Source: Bog-793 sp963823945
GTDB taxonomy: Bacteria > Actinomycetota > Acidimicrobiia > Acidimicrobiales > Bog-793
Direction: 5' to 3'
Length of the DNA stretch: 64,000 bases
Assembly: GCA_963823945.1 (NCBI GenBank)
Contig: CAWGNK010000003.1
Coordinates: 682,001 to 746,000 of the forward strand
Made by a program: the position numbers and the translations under genes. The notes under the pieces are model-generated. The model ran no database searches. It was not told the DNA's origin and worked only from the letters and a program-made list of their open reading frames with translations. Shown piece after piece: positions 1 through 9,300 of the stretch (positions are counted from its first letter, which is position 1; every line of letters starts with the position of its first letter).

Positions 1-1
1 G

Positions 2-934
2 ATGACGGCGACACCGATCCCGCGCACCGCGGCGATGACCGTCTACGGCGACCTCGACTACAGCGTGCTCGACGAGCTGCCGCCGGGACGCACGCCGGCC
101 AGGACGCGCTGGGCCGCCGACGACACCGCCGAGGCCGAGGCCTGGTCGCGGGTGCGCGCCGAGGTGGCGGCGGGTCACCAGGCCTTCGTCGTCTGCCCGC
201 TCGTCGCCGCCGGGAGCGACACCGTCGACGACGACGGCCTCGCGGCCCTGGCGACGGACGAGCTGGCCCGGGCCGACCTCGACGACGGGCGGCTCTTCGG
301 CGCCGAGGAACTCGCCGCGGAACGCCGGCCGCCCCGCGGGGCGGTCGACGAGCACGCGCGGCTCAGCGCCGGCGAGCTCCGGGGGCTGCGGGTGGGTCTT
401 TTGCACGGCCAGCTCCGCCCGGCCGACAAGGAGGCCGTGATGACGGCGTTCCGCCGCGGGAGCCTCGACGTGCTCGTGGCGACGACCGTCGTCGAGGTCG
501 GCGTCGACGTGCCGGCGGCGACGGTCATGGTCGTCGAGGACGCCGACCGCTTCGGTATCGCCCAGCTCCACCAGCTGCGCGGCCGGGTCGGGCGGGGGGC
601 CGACCCCGCCTGGTGCTACCTGGTCACCGGCGACGTGACGGACGAGGCCGCCAAGCGTCTCGGGGCCCTCGTCGAGTCGAACGACGGCTTCTATCTCGCC
701 GAGATCGACCTCGAGCTGCGCGGCGAGGGCACCGTGCTCGGTGCCCGCCAGAAAGGACGCAGCGACCTGAAGCTGGCCTCGTTGCGGCGCGACCGCGACC
801 TCGTCGACCTCGCCCGGGAACTGGCGGGCCAAGTCGTCGCCGCCGACCCGACGCTGGCGGGCAACCCGCTGCTGGCCGACGAGCTGCGGATCTTCGTCGG
901 TGACGACGAGGCGGAGTACCTGCTGCGCAGCTAG
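2..934 (+). CDS. recG: ATP-dependent DNA helicase RecG, C-terminal part (5' end outside window)
   Basis: RecG unwinds stalled forks and branched DNA. The window opens inside the gene: the first residues are the SF2 helicase motif TATPIPRT with YGDLD, and the later motifs follow in order (VVCPLV, GLLHGQL, the V-motif TTVVEVGVDVP and the VI-motif QLRGRVGRG). The C-terminal region ending in LLRS has the usual RecG length, so only the wedge domain and the first helicase domain are missing. It sits directly upstream of rsmD, the usual actinobacterial order. The ATG at position 2 is internal and is not the start codon. Confidence 0.95.
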   Translation: MTATPIPRTAAMTVYGDLDYSVLDELPPGRTPARTRWAADDTAEAEAWSRVRAEVAAGHQAFVVCPLVAAGSDTVDDDGLAALATDELARADLDDGRLFGAEELAAERRPPRGAVDEHARLSAGELRGLRVGLLHGQLRPADKEAVMTAFRRGSLDVLVATTVVEVGVDVPAATVMVVEDADRFGIAQLHQLRGRVGRGADPAWCYLVTGDVTDEAAKRLGALVESNDGFYLAEIDLELRGEGTVLGARQKGRSDLKLASLRRDRDLVDLARELAGQVVAADPTLAGNPLLADELRIFVGDDEAEYLLRS

Positions 935-974
935 TGGGACGGGGTGAGACCCGCGGGCCGGGTTAGCGTTGACC

Positions 975-1529
975 GTGCGCGTCATCGCCGGCTCCGCCCG
1001 CGGCAGGAAACTGCGCGCCCCCGCCCGCGGGGTGCGCCCGACCGCCGACCGGGTCCGGGAGGCGATCTTCGACGTGCTCGACCACCTCGGCGTGGTCGAG
1101 GGGGCCGATGTCGCCGACGTCTTCGCGGGGTCGGGGGCGCTCGGCATCGAGGCGCTCAGCCGGGGGGCGGCCTCGGCGACGTTCGTCGACACCGACCGTG
1201 ACGCGGTGGCGGCGATCAACTGGAACCTCGAGATGACCGGGCTCGGGTCGGCCACGACCCGCATCGTGCGCGCCGACGCGCTGGCGTGGTGCCAGTCGGT
1301 GACGGCGCCTTTCGACGTCGCCCTCGTCGACCCGCCGTACGCCTTCGACCGCTGGCGCGAGCTCCTCGAACGGCTCCCGGCGCGCCTCGCCGTACTGGAG
1401 TCCTCGCACGAGGTCGAGCTGGCGGGCCCGTTCGTCCTCCACCGGGTCTACCGCTACGGCGGTACGCTCGTGACCGTGGCCGTGACCTCCCCCTCGTCGC
1501 CGGCTGCCCAGGGCAAGGAGCCGGCATGA
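975..1529 (+). CDS. rsmD: 16S rRNA (guanine966-N2)-methyltransferase RsmD
   Basis: RsmD methylates G966 of 16S rRNA with S-adenosylmethionine. The protein starts MRVIAGSARGRKL, a family hallmark. The SAM-binding DVFAGSGALGIEAL lies at residues 48-61 and the catalytic DPPY at 119-122. I chose GTG 975 because homologues begin at this MRVIAG; TTG 969 would add two residues. A TAGCGT hexamer at 964-969 may be the -10 of its own promoter. The stop codon overlaps the coaD start as ATGA, so the two are translationally coupled, as in many actinobacteria. Confidence 0.93.
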   Translation: MRVIAGSARGRKLRAPARGVRPTADRVREAIFDVLDHLGVVEGADVADVFAGSGALGIEALSRGAASATFVDTDRDAVAAINWNLEMTGLGSATTRIVRADALAWCQSVTAPFDVALVDPPYAFDRWRELLERLPARLAVLESSHEVELAGPFVLHRVYRYGGTLVTVAVTSPSSPAAQGKEPA

Positions 1530-2005
1530 CCCGCGCGCTCTTCCCGGGCTCGTTCGACCCGTTCCACAACGGCCATCTCGAGGTCGTCGAGCGCGCCCGG
1601 CGCCTTTTCGACGTGGTCATCGTGGCGGTGCTCAACAACCCGCAGAAGGGCGAGCCGCTGTTCAGCGCCGGCGAGCGCGAGCAGATGGTGGCCGAGTGCC
1701 TCGGCCGGTACGACAACGTCGAGATCGTCTCGATGACGACGCTCGTCGTCGAGGTCGCGCGCCAGGTGGCCGCCGACGTGATCGTGAAGGGCCTGCGCGC
1801 CGTCACGGACTTCGAGAACGAGCTGCAGATGGCGCAGATGAACCAGCAGCTCTCCGGCGTCGAGACGCTCATGCTGCCGACCGGCTCGGCGTACTCGTTC
1901 ATCTCGTCGCGACTCGTGCGCGAGGTCGCCCGCTACGGCGGCGACGTCAGCGCCTTCGTCCCCGACCCGATCGCGGTCCGCATGAAGGAGCGCTTTGGTG
2001 CCTGA
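1526..2005 (+). CDS. coaD: phosphopantetheine adenylyltransferase CoaD
   Basis: CoaD transfers AMP to 4'-phosphopantetheine, the penultimate step of coenzyme A synthesis. The 159-residue length is normal. The nucleotidyltransferase signature FPGSFDPFHNGH is at residues 6-17, and the conserved GLRAVTDFENELQMAQMN and SFISSRLVRE blocks follow. AAGGAG at 1515-1520 fits the ATG at 1526, which overlaps the rsmD stop. The 3' end overlaps the next gene by 8 bases, so rsmD, coaD and the SepIVA-like gene probably form one transcript. Confidence 0.96.
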   Translation: MTRALFPGSFDPFHNGHLEVVERARRLFDVVIVAVLNNPQKGEPLFSAGEREQMVAECLGRYDNVEIVSMTTLVVEVARQVAADVIVKGLRAVTDFENELQMAQMNQQLSGVETLMLPTGSAYSFISSRLVREVARYGGDVSAFVPDPIAVRMKERFGA

Positions 2006-2570
2006 CAACGACTCGGACGAAAAGTTGACGGCGCCGGGCGCCGAGGGGCGCCTCGAGCTCGCGGAGATCCTCGAGGAGCTCGTGAGGATCGTCGAGGGTG
2101 CGAGGTCGATGCCGCTCTCGTCGTCGGCGATCATCGGCCGCGAGGAGGTCCTCGAGCTGCTGAACGCGGGCCGGGAGGCCCTGCCGGCGGAGTTCCAGCG
2201 GGCCCGCTGGGTGCTGCAGGAGCGCGAGGAGGTTCGCGCCCGCGCGATGCGCGAGGCCGACGAGCTGCTCGACGAGGCACGCGCCCAGGCGGCCCACATG
2301 GTCCAGCGCACCGAGATCGTGCGGCAGGCCCGCAACAACGCCGACCGGATCCTCGCCGACGCCGAGGCCGAGAGCCGCCGGATCCGCCACGAGGCCGACG
2401 ACTACGTCGACCGCAAGCTCGCCGCCTTCGAGATCGTGCTCGACCGGACGATCCGCACCGTGCAGGCCGGGCGCGACCGCCTGAGCGTCAACGCCGACGA
2501 CGGCGAGGCCGACGAGCTCGGCGAGATGGACGCCGCCGAGGACGCCTTCTTCGACCAAGATCGGCAGTGA
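1998..2570 (+). CDS. DivIVA-like coiled-coil protein, SepIVA-like
   Basis: This is a 190-residue soluble protein. After a short polar N-terminus come a helical segment with IIGREEVLELLN and a long charged coiled coil at roughly residues 65-165, rich in Ala, Glu and Arg, then an acidic tail. No enzyme motif is visible. Its place between coaD and DUF177-rpmF is the place of mycobacterial sepIVA (Rv2927c), a DivIVA-family septation protein, so a role in division or envelope growth is inferred from synteny and shape. GTG 1998 is preferred over TTG 1995 because AAGGAG at 1985-1990 is then 7 nt away. Confidence 0.8.
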   Translation: MPDNDSDEKLTAPGAEGRLELAEILEELVRIVEGARSMPLSSSAIIGREEVLELLNAGREALPAEFQRARWVLQEREEVRARAMREADELLDEARAQAAHMVQRTEIVRQARNNADRILADAEAESRRIRHEADDYVDRKLAAFEIVLDRTIRTVQAGRDRLSVNADDGEADELGEMDAAEDAFFDQDRQ

Positions 2571-2586
2571 CGGGAGCGGTCGCCTG

Positions 2587-3117
2587 ATGCGGGCGGCCAA
2601 CCGCTCGCTCGTCGTGCCGGTCGCCGCGCTGCGGCGGAATCCCGGGAGCCGGCTCACGATCGACACGGTGGTCGAAGCGCACGACCTCGCCGTCAGCGCC
2701 TCGCGCGTCCCCGAGGGCTCGCCGGTCGCCGTCGAGTTCCTGCTCGAGTCGGTCCACGAGGGCGTCCTCGTCTCCGGCACGGTGCGTGCCGCCTGGGAGG
2801 GCTCCTGCCGCCGCTGCCTCGAGCCGGCATCGGGTGATCTCGTCGCCGAGGTGCGCGAGCTCTGCGTCGAGGACGCCGACGACGAGACGACCTACCCCCT
2901 CGGCCACGACGAGGTCGACCTGGCGATGATCGTCCACGACGCGTGTATCCTCGACCTGCCGCTCGCACCCCTGTGCGGCGAGGGTTGCCGGGGGTTGTGC
3001 CCCGGCTGCGGCGTCAACCGCAACGTCGAGTCCTGCTCGTGCGCTCTGGGCCGAGGCGGACCCGGGTCGGCGCCGGAAGGTGCCGGCATAGACGGGGGCG
3101 AGACCGACGGCCGGTGA
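2587..3117 (+). CDS. DUF177 (YceD) family protein
   Basis: DUF177 proteins are nearly always encoded just upstream of rpmF and have been linked to 23S rRNA or large-subunit biogenesis. This 176-residue copy has the family layout: an N-terminal beta region starting with RSLVVPVAALRRNPGSR, a first metal-site pair in SCRRC near residue 78, and a C-terminal cysteine cluster CGEGCRGLCPGC near residues 129-140. Its last residues are Gly-rich and low in conservation. It is separated from the SepIVA-like gene by 16 nt and from rpmF by 27 nt, and is clearly operonic with both. Confidence 0.88.
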   Translation: MRAANRSLVVPVAALRRNPGSRLTIDTVVEAHDLAVSASRVPEGSPVAVEFLLESVHEGVLVSGTVRAAWEGSCRRCLEPASGDLVAEVRELCVEDADDETTYPLGHDEVDLAMIVHDACILDLPLAPLCGEGCRGLCPGCGVNRNVESCSCALGRGGPGSAPEGAGIDGGETDGR

Positions 3118-3144
3118 TCACCGGCCAGACGAGTAGGAAGACCG

Positions 3145-3324
3145 ATGGCTGTCCCGAAGAAGAAGACCTCGAAGGCGAAGAGCCGGAGCCGGCGCGCGTC
3201 GAACTGGACGCTCGCCGAACCGGCGCAGAGTCGCTGCCCCAACTGCCAGCACGCCAAGCTCCCGCACGTCGTCTGCCCGAACTGCGGCTGGTACAAGGGA
3301 CGCCAGGCGATCGAGGTCGACTGA
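3145..3324 (+). CDS. rpmF: 50S ribosomal protein L32
   Basis: The 59-residue basic protein starts MAVPKKKTSKAKSRSRR, the usual L32 N-terminus, and has a zinc ribbon made of two CPNC-type pairs (RCPNC and VCPNC) before the WYKGRQAIEVD tail. L32 is a structural protein of the large subunit near the peptidyl transferase region. The ribbon is the zinc-binding, not zinc-free, version. It lies in the standard DUF177-rpmF-plsX order. Its TGA stop overlaps the presumed CTG start of plsX as CTGA. Confidence 0.96.
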   Translation: MAVPKKKTSKAKSRSRRASNWTLAEPAQSRCPNCQHAKLPHVVCPNCGWYKGRQAIEVD

Positions 3325-4301
3325 TCCTCCCGATCGCGGTCGACGCCCTCGGGGGTGACAAGGCCCCCGCCGAGATCGTCGCCGGCGCGCGCCGCGCCCA
3401 CGAGGAGCTGGGCCTCCCGGTGCTGCTCGTCGGCCCCGACGACGGCCGGCTCGGCGACTGCGGCGACCTCGAGCTGCTCGTGGCGAACGAGTCGATCGCG
3501 ATGGACGAGGACCCCGCCCGCGCCGTCCGCGCGAAACGCGACTCGACGCTCGTGCGCGCCGCCGAGGCGGTGGCCCAGGGTCGCGCCTCGGCGATGGTGA
3601 GCGCCGGCAACACCGGTGCCGCGATGGCCTCGGCGTTGTTCCGGATGGGACGCCTGCCCGGCGTCGCCCGCCCGGCGATCGCCGCGCCGCTGCCGATCCC
3701 GTCTGGCGGGCACCCGACCGTCCTCATCGACGCCGGCGCCAACGCCGACTGCCGTCCCGAGTGGCTCGTCCAGTTCGCCCAGATGGGCTCGGCCTTCGTC
3801 ACCAGTCGCTACGGCACGGTCGCCCCCACGGTCGCGCTGTTGTCGAACGGCGAGGAGTCCACGAAGGGCAGCCCGCTCGTCAAGGAGACCCACGCGCTCC
3901 TCGCCGCCGGGGCCGGTGTGCACTTCGTCGGCAACGTCGAGGGGCGGGACCTGCTCGCCGGGGGCGTCGACGTCGTCGTCTCGGACGGCTTCACCGGCAA
4001 TGTCGCCCTCAAGTCGCTCGAGGGGGCGCTCAACGCCTTCATGGGGATCCTCGGGCGGGTCTTCGCCGAGACGCCGGAGAACAAGGCCGCCGGCGACGTG
4101 CTCGGGCCGTCGTTGCTCAGGTACGCGAGCTACGTCGACCCCGAGGAGACGGGCGGCGCGGCGCTGTTGGGCGTCGAAGGGGTCTGCATCATCAGCCACG
4201 GGAGCAGTTCGGGGCGCGCGATCGTGAACGCCATCAGGGTGGCAGGCGACCTCGTCGCCGGCGACCTCGTCGGCCAGGTCCGCGCGGCGGTGAGCCGGTA
4301 G
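3321..4301 (+). CDS. plsX: phosphate acyltransferase PlsX, probable CTG start
   Basis: PlsX converts acyl-ACP and phosphate to acyl-phosphate for phosphatidic acid synthesis. From CTG 3321 the protein has 326 residues, close to the family norm, with the N-terminal IAVDALGGDKAP, SAGNTGA, IDAGAN, LLSNGEE and VSDGFTGN blocks all present. No ATG, GTG or TTG exists in frame between a GTG at 3113, upstream of rpmF, and a point beyond the essential GGD motif. CTG 3321 overlaps the rpmF stop (CTGA) and follows GAGG at 3314-3317, so a coupled CTG start is the best reading. ATC 3324 is an alternative. Confidence 0.88.
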   Translation: MILPIAVDALGGDKAPAEIVAGARRAHEELGLPVLLVGPDDGRLGDCGDLELLVANESIAMDEDPARAVRAKRDSTLVRAAEAVAQGRASAMVSAGNTGAAMASALFRMGRLPGVARPAIAAPLPIPSGGHPTVLIDAGANADCRPEWLVQFAQMGSAFVTSRYGTVAPTVALLSNGEESTKGSPLVKETHALLAAGAGVHFVGNVEGRDLLAGGVDVVVSDGFTGNVALKSLEGALNAFMGILGRVFAETPENKAAGDVLGPSLLRYASYVDPEETGGAALLGVEGVCIISHGSSSGRAIVNAIRVAGDLVAGDLVGQVRAAVSR

Positions 4302-4397
4302 ATTGAGACCGATCGGGGCGAGGGCCCCGCGGGCGGCCGCCCGCGGGCGTCGCGTCGCTCCGGAGTGCCAGGATTGCGCGGACCCCAAGGAGGTGGC

Positions 4398-4688
4398 GTG
4401 CCGACGGAACCATCGAAGCAACGGATGAACCGTGAGCAGGTTCTCGAGCTCGTGCGGCTCCAGCTCGCCGACATCCTGGAGATCTCGCCGGACGGCATCG
4501 GCGAGTCGTCGTCTTTCAACGAGGATCTCAACGCGGATTCGCTCGCCCTCATCGAGCTCGTCGAGTCGCTCGAGGAGGAGCTGCGTACCCAGGTCGCCGA
4601 TTTCCGCATCGACGACGAGGATCTCGAGGATCTCCGCACGGTGCGGGACGCCGTCGACTACGTGACGGCGAAGCTCGAGGCAGCCTGA
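4398..4688 (+). CDS. acpP: acyl carrier protein
   Basis: This is a 96-residue acidic carrier protein for fatty acid synthesis. The phosphopantetheine attachment serine is Ser48 in the NADSLALIELV motif, and the helical pattern and the EDLEDLRTVRDAVDYV C-terminus are typical. GTG 4398 is chosen because an excellent AAGGAGGT lies at 4387-4394. ATG 4425 is closer to typical ACP starts and would give 87 residues, but lacks a ribosome site. A gap of about 95 nt follows plsX. Its stop overlaps the presumed CTG start of rnc. Confidence 0.93.
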   Translation: MPTEPSKQRMNREQVLELVRLQLADILEISPDGIGESSSFNEDLNADSLALIELVESLEEELRTQVADFRIDDEDLEDLRTVRDAVDYVTAKLEAA

Positions 4689-5449
4689 CGACCCCTGCGA
4701 GGCCCGACCCGGCCGTCGCGGCCCGGGCGGCGGCGGAGGGATCCGCCGACGGCGGCGCGCGCGAGCTCCTCGCCCGGCGGATCGGGCCCGGTGTCGACCG
4801 GGACCTCTTGCGCCTCGCCCTTTGCCACCGTTCCTACTGCGCCGAGTTCCCGGGCCAGGAGTCGAACGAGCGCCTCGAGTTCCTCGGTGACGCCGTGCTC
4901 GGGGTCGTCGTCACCGAGCACCTCTACCGCCACTGCCCCGCGCTTCCCGAGGGCGACCTCGCGCGCATCCGGTCCGCCGTCGTGAGCACCGAGGCGCTGG
5001 CCCCCGTCGGCGCCGAACTCGGGCTCGGCGCGGCTTTGCTGCTCGGGCGGGGCGAGGACGCCTCCGGCGGGCGCGCCAAGCCCACGATCCTTGCCGACAC
5101 CCTCGAGGCCGTCATCGGCGCGGTGTTCTTGTCGGCGGGCATCGAGCGGGCGGGCGCCTTCGTAATGGGGCTGCTGGGCGACGAGCTCGACGAGATCTCC
5201 CGGCGCGACGAGCTCGGCGACGCGAAGAACCAGCTCCAGGAGATGTGCTCGCGCCGCGGCGTCGGGCCGCCCCGCTACGTGCTCACCGAGCAGGGACCCG
5301 AGCACGCCAAGCGCTTCGAGGCCGAGGTGCGCGCCGGCCCGGTCGTCGGCCGGGGCCGGGGCAACTCGAAGAAACGGGCCGAGCGCGCCGCCGCCGAGGA
5401 GGCGATCGGCGCCCTCGGCGCCACCCCCCCCGCCAGCCCGGGTGCCTGA
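4685..5449 (+). CDS. rnc: ribonuclease III, probable CTG start
   Basis: RNase III cleaves double-stranded RNA and matures rRNA. The nuclease signature ERLEFLGDAVLG is at residues 62-73 and the second acidic block DTLEAVIGAVFL near 138. A double-stranded RNA-binding domain with GRGNSKKRAERAAAEEAI ends the protein. The first standard start, TTG 4808, would remove the first nuclease helix (LLARRIGPGVDRDLL). CTG 4685 is in frame, overlaps the acpP stop as CTGA and follows GAGG at 4677-4680. This gives 254 residues with a low-complexity N-terminal stretch of about 25. Confidence 0.9.
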   Translation: MTTPARPDPAVAARAAAEGSADGGARELLARRIGPGVDRDLLRLALCHRSYCAEFPGQESNERLEFLGDAVLGVVVTEHLYRHCPALPEGDLARIRSAVVSTEALAPVGAELGLGAALLLGRGEDASGGRAKPTILADTLEAVIGAVFLSAGIERAGAFVMGLLGDELDEISRRDELGDAKNQLQEMCSRRGVGPPRYVLTEQGPEHAKRFEAEVRAGPVVGRGRGNSKKRAERAAAEEAIGALGATPPASPGA

Positions 5450-6273
5450 GCTGCCGGAGGTCGAGACCGTCCGGTCCGGTCTCGCCGCCACGGTCGTCGG
5501 TCGCACGGTCGTCGCCGTCCGGGTGACCGGTCCCCGCACCGTGCGGCGCCAGCCCGCGCGCCGCTTCGCGGCCCGCCTCACCGGGCGGCGGGTGACGGGG
5601 GTCGGCCGACACGGCAAGTACCTGCTCGTCGGCACCGACCGGGGCACGCTCGTCATCCATCTGCGGATGACCGGCCGCCTGGCACTCGTCGATCGGCCCA
5701 AGGTTGCCGCGCGCGCCCCACACCCACGCGATCCTCACGCTCGACGACGGGCGGGAGCTGCGCTTCGTCGACCCGCGCACGTTCGGCGAGCTCTTCTTCT
5801 GCCTGCCGGGCGAGCCGCTCCTCGGGCAGGTGACCGGCCGCCTCGGCCCCGACGCCCTTCTCGACGCGCCCGGACCGGAGGTGCTCGGCCCGCTCGTCGC
5901 CCGTCGCCGCACGACCCTGAAGGCGCTGCTCCTCGACCAGCGGGTGATCGCGGGGGTGGGCAACATCTACGCCGACGAGATCTGCTTCGCCGCCCGGCTG
6001 CGGCCCGACCGGCGCACGGAGTCGCTCGGGCCCGGGGAGGTCGCCCGGCTCAGCGCCGCGATCGTGTCCGTGATGGAGCGGGCGGTCGCGGCGGGCGGGT
6101 CGTCGCTCGGCGACGGCAGCTACCGGGACCTGTTCGGCTCGCCCGGGGAATTCCAGGTTGAGCACGCCGTCTATGGCCGGGCCGGCGAGCCCTGCCGGGT
6201 CTGCGCGACGGCGGTCGCCGGCACCCGGGTGGCGGGCCGTTCGGCGCACTACTGCCCGCGTTGCCAGTCGTGA
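5442..6273 (+). pseudogene. mutM: formamidopyrimidine-DNA glycosylase MutM, interrupted by a frameshift
   Basis: MutM (Fpg) removes oxidised purines such as 8-oxoguanine. The first part begins with the catalytic MPELPEVETVR (Pro2, Glu3) and runs to LVDRPKV near 5715. The second part continues in the next frame with PRAPHTHAI, FVDPRTFGEL, GVGNIYADE and a C-terminal zinc finger with CRVC and CPRC. Joining them needs one base fewer near 5700-5720. Every MutM element is otherwise intact, so this is either a very recent mutation or an indel error. GTG 5442 overlaps the rnc stop, in the conserved rnc-mutM-smc order. Confidence 0.85.
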
Positions 6274-6317
6274 CCGGAAGCGGGCGGCTTCGCCGCGAGT
6301 CGGTGCCGCCGCCCGGG

Positions 6318-6323
6318 TAGCGT
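6318..6323 (+). promoter_or_regulatory. candidate -10 box for leaderless smc mRNA
   Basis: TAGCGT ends 9 nt before GTG 6333; no ribosome site is present in between. Confidence 0.45.
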
Positions 6324-6332
6324 GGCGGCATC

Positions 6333-9300
6333 GTGTTTCTGAAGTCGCTCTCTCTCAAGGGTTTCAAGTCGTTTGCGGACCCGACGACGCTCGAGTTCGA
6401 GCCCGGTGTCACCGTCGTCGTCGGGCCGAACGGATCGGGCAAGTCGAACGTCGTCGACGCCATCGCCTGGGTGCTCGGCGCCCAGGGGCCGAGCGTCGTG
6501 CGCTCGGCGAGGATGGACGACGTCATCTTCGCCGGCACCGCCAAGCGGGCGGCGCTCGGGCGGGCCGAGGTCGCCCTCACGATCGACAACTCCGAGCACC
6601 AGCTGCCGATCGACCTCGCCGAGGTGACGATCACCAGGACACTGTTCCGTTCCGGCGAGAGCGAGTACGCGATCAACGGCTCGGCCTGCCGTCTGCTCGA
6701 CATCCAGGAGTTGCTCTCGGATACCGGGGTCGGCCGCCAGCAGCACATCGTCGTCGGCCAGGGCCAGCTCGACACGGTGCTCGCGGCGCGCCCCGAGGAC
6801 CGGCGGGCGGTCATCGAGGAGGCGGCCGGGATCCTCAAGTACCGGCGCCGCCGTGAGCGCGCGAGCCGCCGGCTCGAGAGGACCGACACGGGCCTCGCCC
6901 GCGTCCAGGATCTGCTGCGCGAGGTGAAGCGCCAGTTGAAGCCGCTCGAGCGCCAGGCGACCTCGGCGCGCCAGCACGGCGAGCTCGAAGCGGAGCTCGC
7001 CGCCCTGCGGCTCCACCTCGCCGGGCGCGAGCTCGCCGAGCTCACCGGGCGGCGCACCGCCCTCGACGTGACCGCGGCGGAACTCGGGGCGGGCCTCGCG
7101 CGCCGCAACAGCGAGCTCGAGGTCCTCGACGCCCGCCTCGCGACGATCGAGGCCGAGCTCGGAGCCGTCCGCGCCGACGACCTCGCGCCGACCGTCGCCC
7201 GCCTCGAACAGCTGGCCGAGCGGGCGCGCGGCCGGCTCGCGCTCGTCAACGAGCGCCGGCGCGCCGGCGCGGCCGTCGTCGCGGCCCGCGAGGCGGCCTC
7301 GGCGGCCGACCTCGCCGGCGAGGCCGACAGGGTGGCGGCGGCGCTCGCCGAGGCCGAGTCCGAGAAGGGGTCGCTCGCGCCGGAGTTCGGCGCGCTCGGC
7401 AACGCCGAGGCCGACCTCGCCGGGCTGCGGGCGGCGCACGAGGAGCGCTTCGGGCGGGACGGGCCGCGAGCCGACGCCGAGGCCGCCGTGGCCCGCGGCG
7501 AGCGTGACGTCGCGGCGGACGCGCTGGCGGCGAGCCGCGAGGCCGAGGTGCTTGCCGGCGAGCGCGTGGCCGCCTGTGGACGGCGGCGTGCGGAGCTCGA
7601 CGGCCGGCTCGCGGCCACGAAGACCGAGCTGCAAAGGCTCGACGCGCAGGTCGAGAAGGCGGCCGCGGCCTCCCGGGAGGCCGACCGGGCCGAGTCCGCC
7701 GGCGAGCGCGTCGCCGCCGAGGCCGAGGAGACGCTGCGGGTGTGCACGGCGCGGCGCCAGGTGGCCCGCGCCCGGGTCGAGGCGCTCGAGGTCGCCCTCG
7801 ACGAGGCCCGCGCCCGGGCCGGGGTCGAGCGGCTCTACACCGTCTCGGGCGTGATGGGCACGCTGCTCGACGTCGTCGAGGTCAACGACGATCTCGTGCT
7901 CGCGTTCGAGGCCGCGGTGGAGGCGGTGCTCGACGCCGTCCTCGTCCAGGGTGGCGCGTCGGCCCGCGCCGCCGTCGAGCGGCTGCGGGCCTCCGGCTCC
8001 GGCGGCAACATCGTGCCGCTGGCACCCGCCGACGATGAGCCGGGTGCGCCCCGCACGCTTCCCCGCAAGGCGGAGGCGCTGCGGGACGCCGTGCGGTCCG
8101 CCGACCCCGCCGTGTCCCAGCTCCTCGACCGACTGATCGGCGATGTCGAGGTCGTGCGGGCCGGCCCCGAGGCCGTGATCGAGCGCGCGCTGCGCGACCC
8201 GGAGCGGACCTTCGTCACCCCCGAGGGGGACCGCTTCTCCCCGCTCGGCTGGCGTATCGGAGCCGGGCGTGCCGGGGCGACGCGGGCCGCCCTCGAGACC
8301 GCCCGGACGGCGGACACCGACGCCGGCATCGCCCTCGAGCGGGCGGTGACCGTCTTCGAGGATGCGAGGCACGCCCTTGCCGTGGCGCGCTCGGCGGCCC
8401 GGGAGGCCCGACAGCAGGCCGACCGGCTGTCCGGTGCGCAGGCGAGCGGCGAGGCGACCCGGGTCGACCTCGCGCGCCAGCTCGAGCTCCTCGCCGCCGA
8501 GGAGGCCGTCGCGCTCGACGAGCGGGCCGTCGCGGCCGCCATCGTCGAGGAGGCCGAAGCGGTCCTTGCCGAGTGCGAGGACCGGCTCGCCGCGGCCGAA
8601 GCCGCCGAGGAGGCCGAGGAGGCCGAGGCGGAGGCGATGGCCCGTCGTGAGATCGCCGAGGTCGAGCAGGCGCTGGGGGAGCGCCGTCGCGAGCTCGAGA
8701 TGAGGATGGCCGCCCTCGAGGAGCGCGTCTCGCTGCTCTCGGCCCGGCGCGCCGACATCGCCGGCCAGCTCGACGAGCTCGCTGCCGCCGTCGAGCCGAG
8801 CAGCGCCGAGGACGAGGCGCTCGGGCGCCTGGCCGAGCTGCTCTCGGCGCTCGAGGACCGGCTCGGCCGGGAGATCGCCGCCGCCGCGGCCGAAACGGAA
8901 CGCCGGGTCGCTGCCAGCGGCCAGCGCGTGGCACTTCTCGGCGAGACCCGCCGCCAGCGCGAGAAGCTGGAGCGCGCCCTCGCCGCCGACCGCGAGCGGA
9001 GCCAGCGGCTGGAGATCGAGCGCGCCGAGGCCCGTGTCCGCGAGGAGACGGCGGAGGAGCGGGTGCGGCGCGAGTTCGACGCCGCCGCCACCGAGGCGAT
9101 CGCCGCCGAGGCGCCGCCGCTGCCCGCCGGTGTCGACGCCGGGACCCGCCTGCGCCAGCTCGAGCGGGAGCTCGCCGCGCTCGGCCCGGTGAACCCGCTC
9201 GCCGCCGAGGAGCTCGCCGCCCTTGTCGACCGGCGCGCCTTTCTGGACGGCCAGCTCGCCGACGTCCGCGCGGCCCGCCGAGAGCTGAACCGCGTGATCG

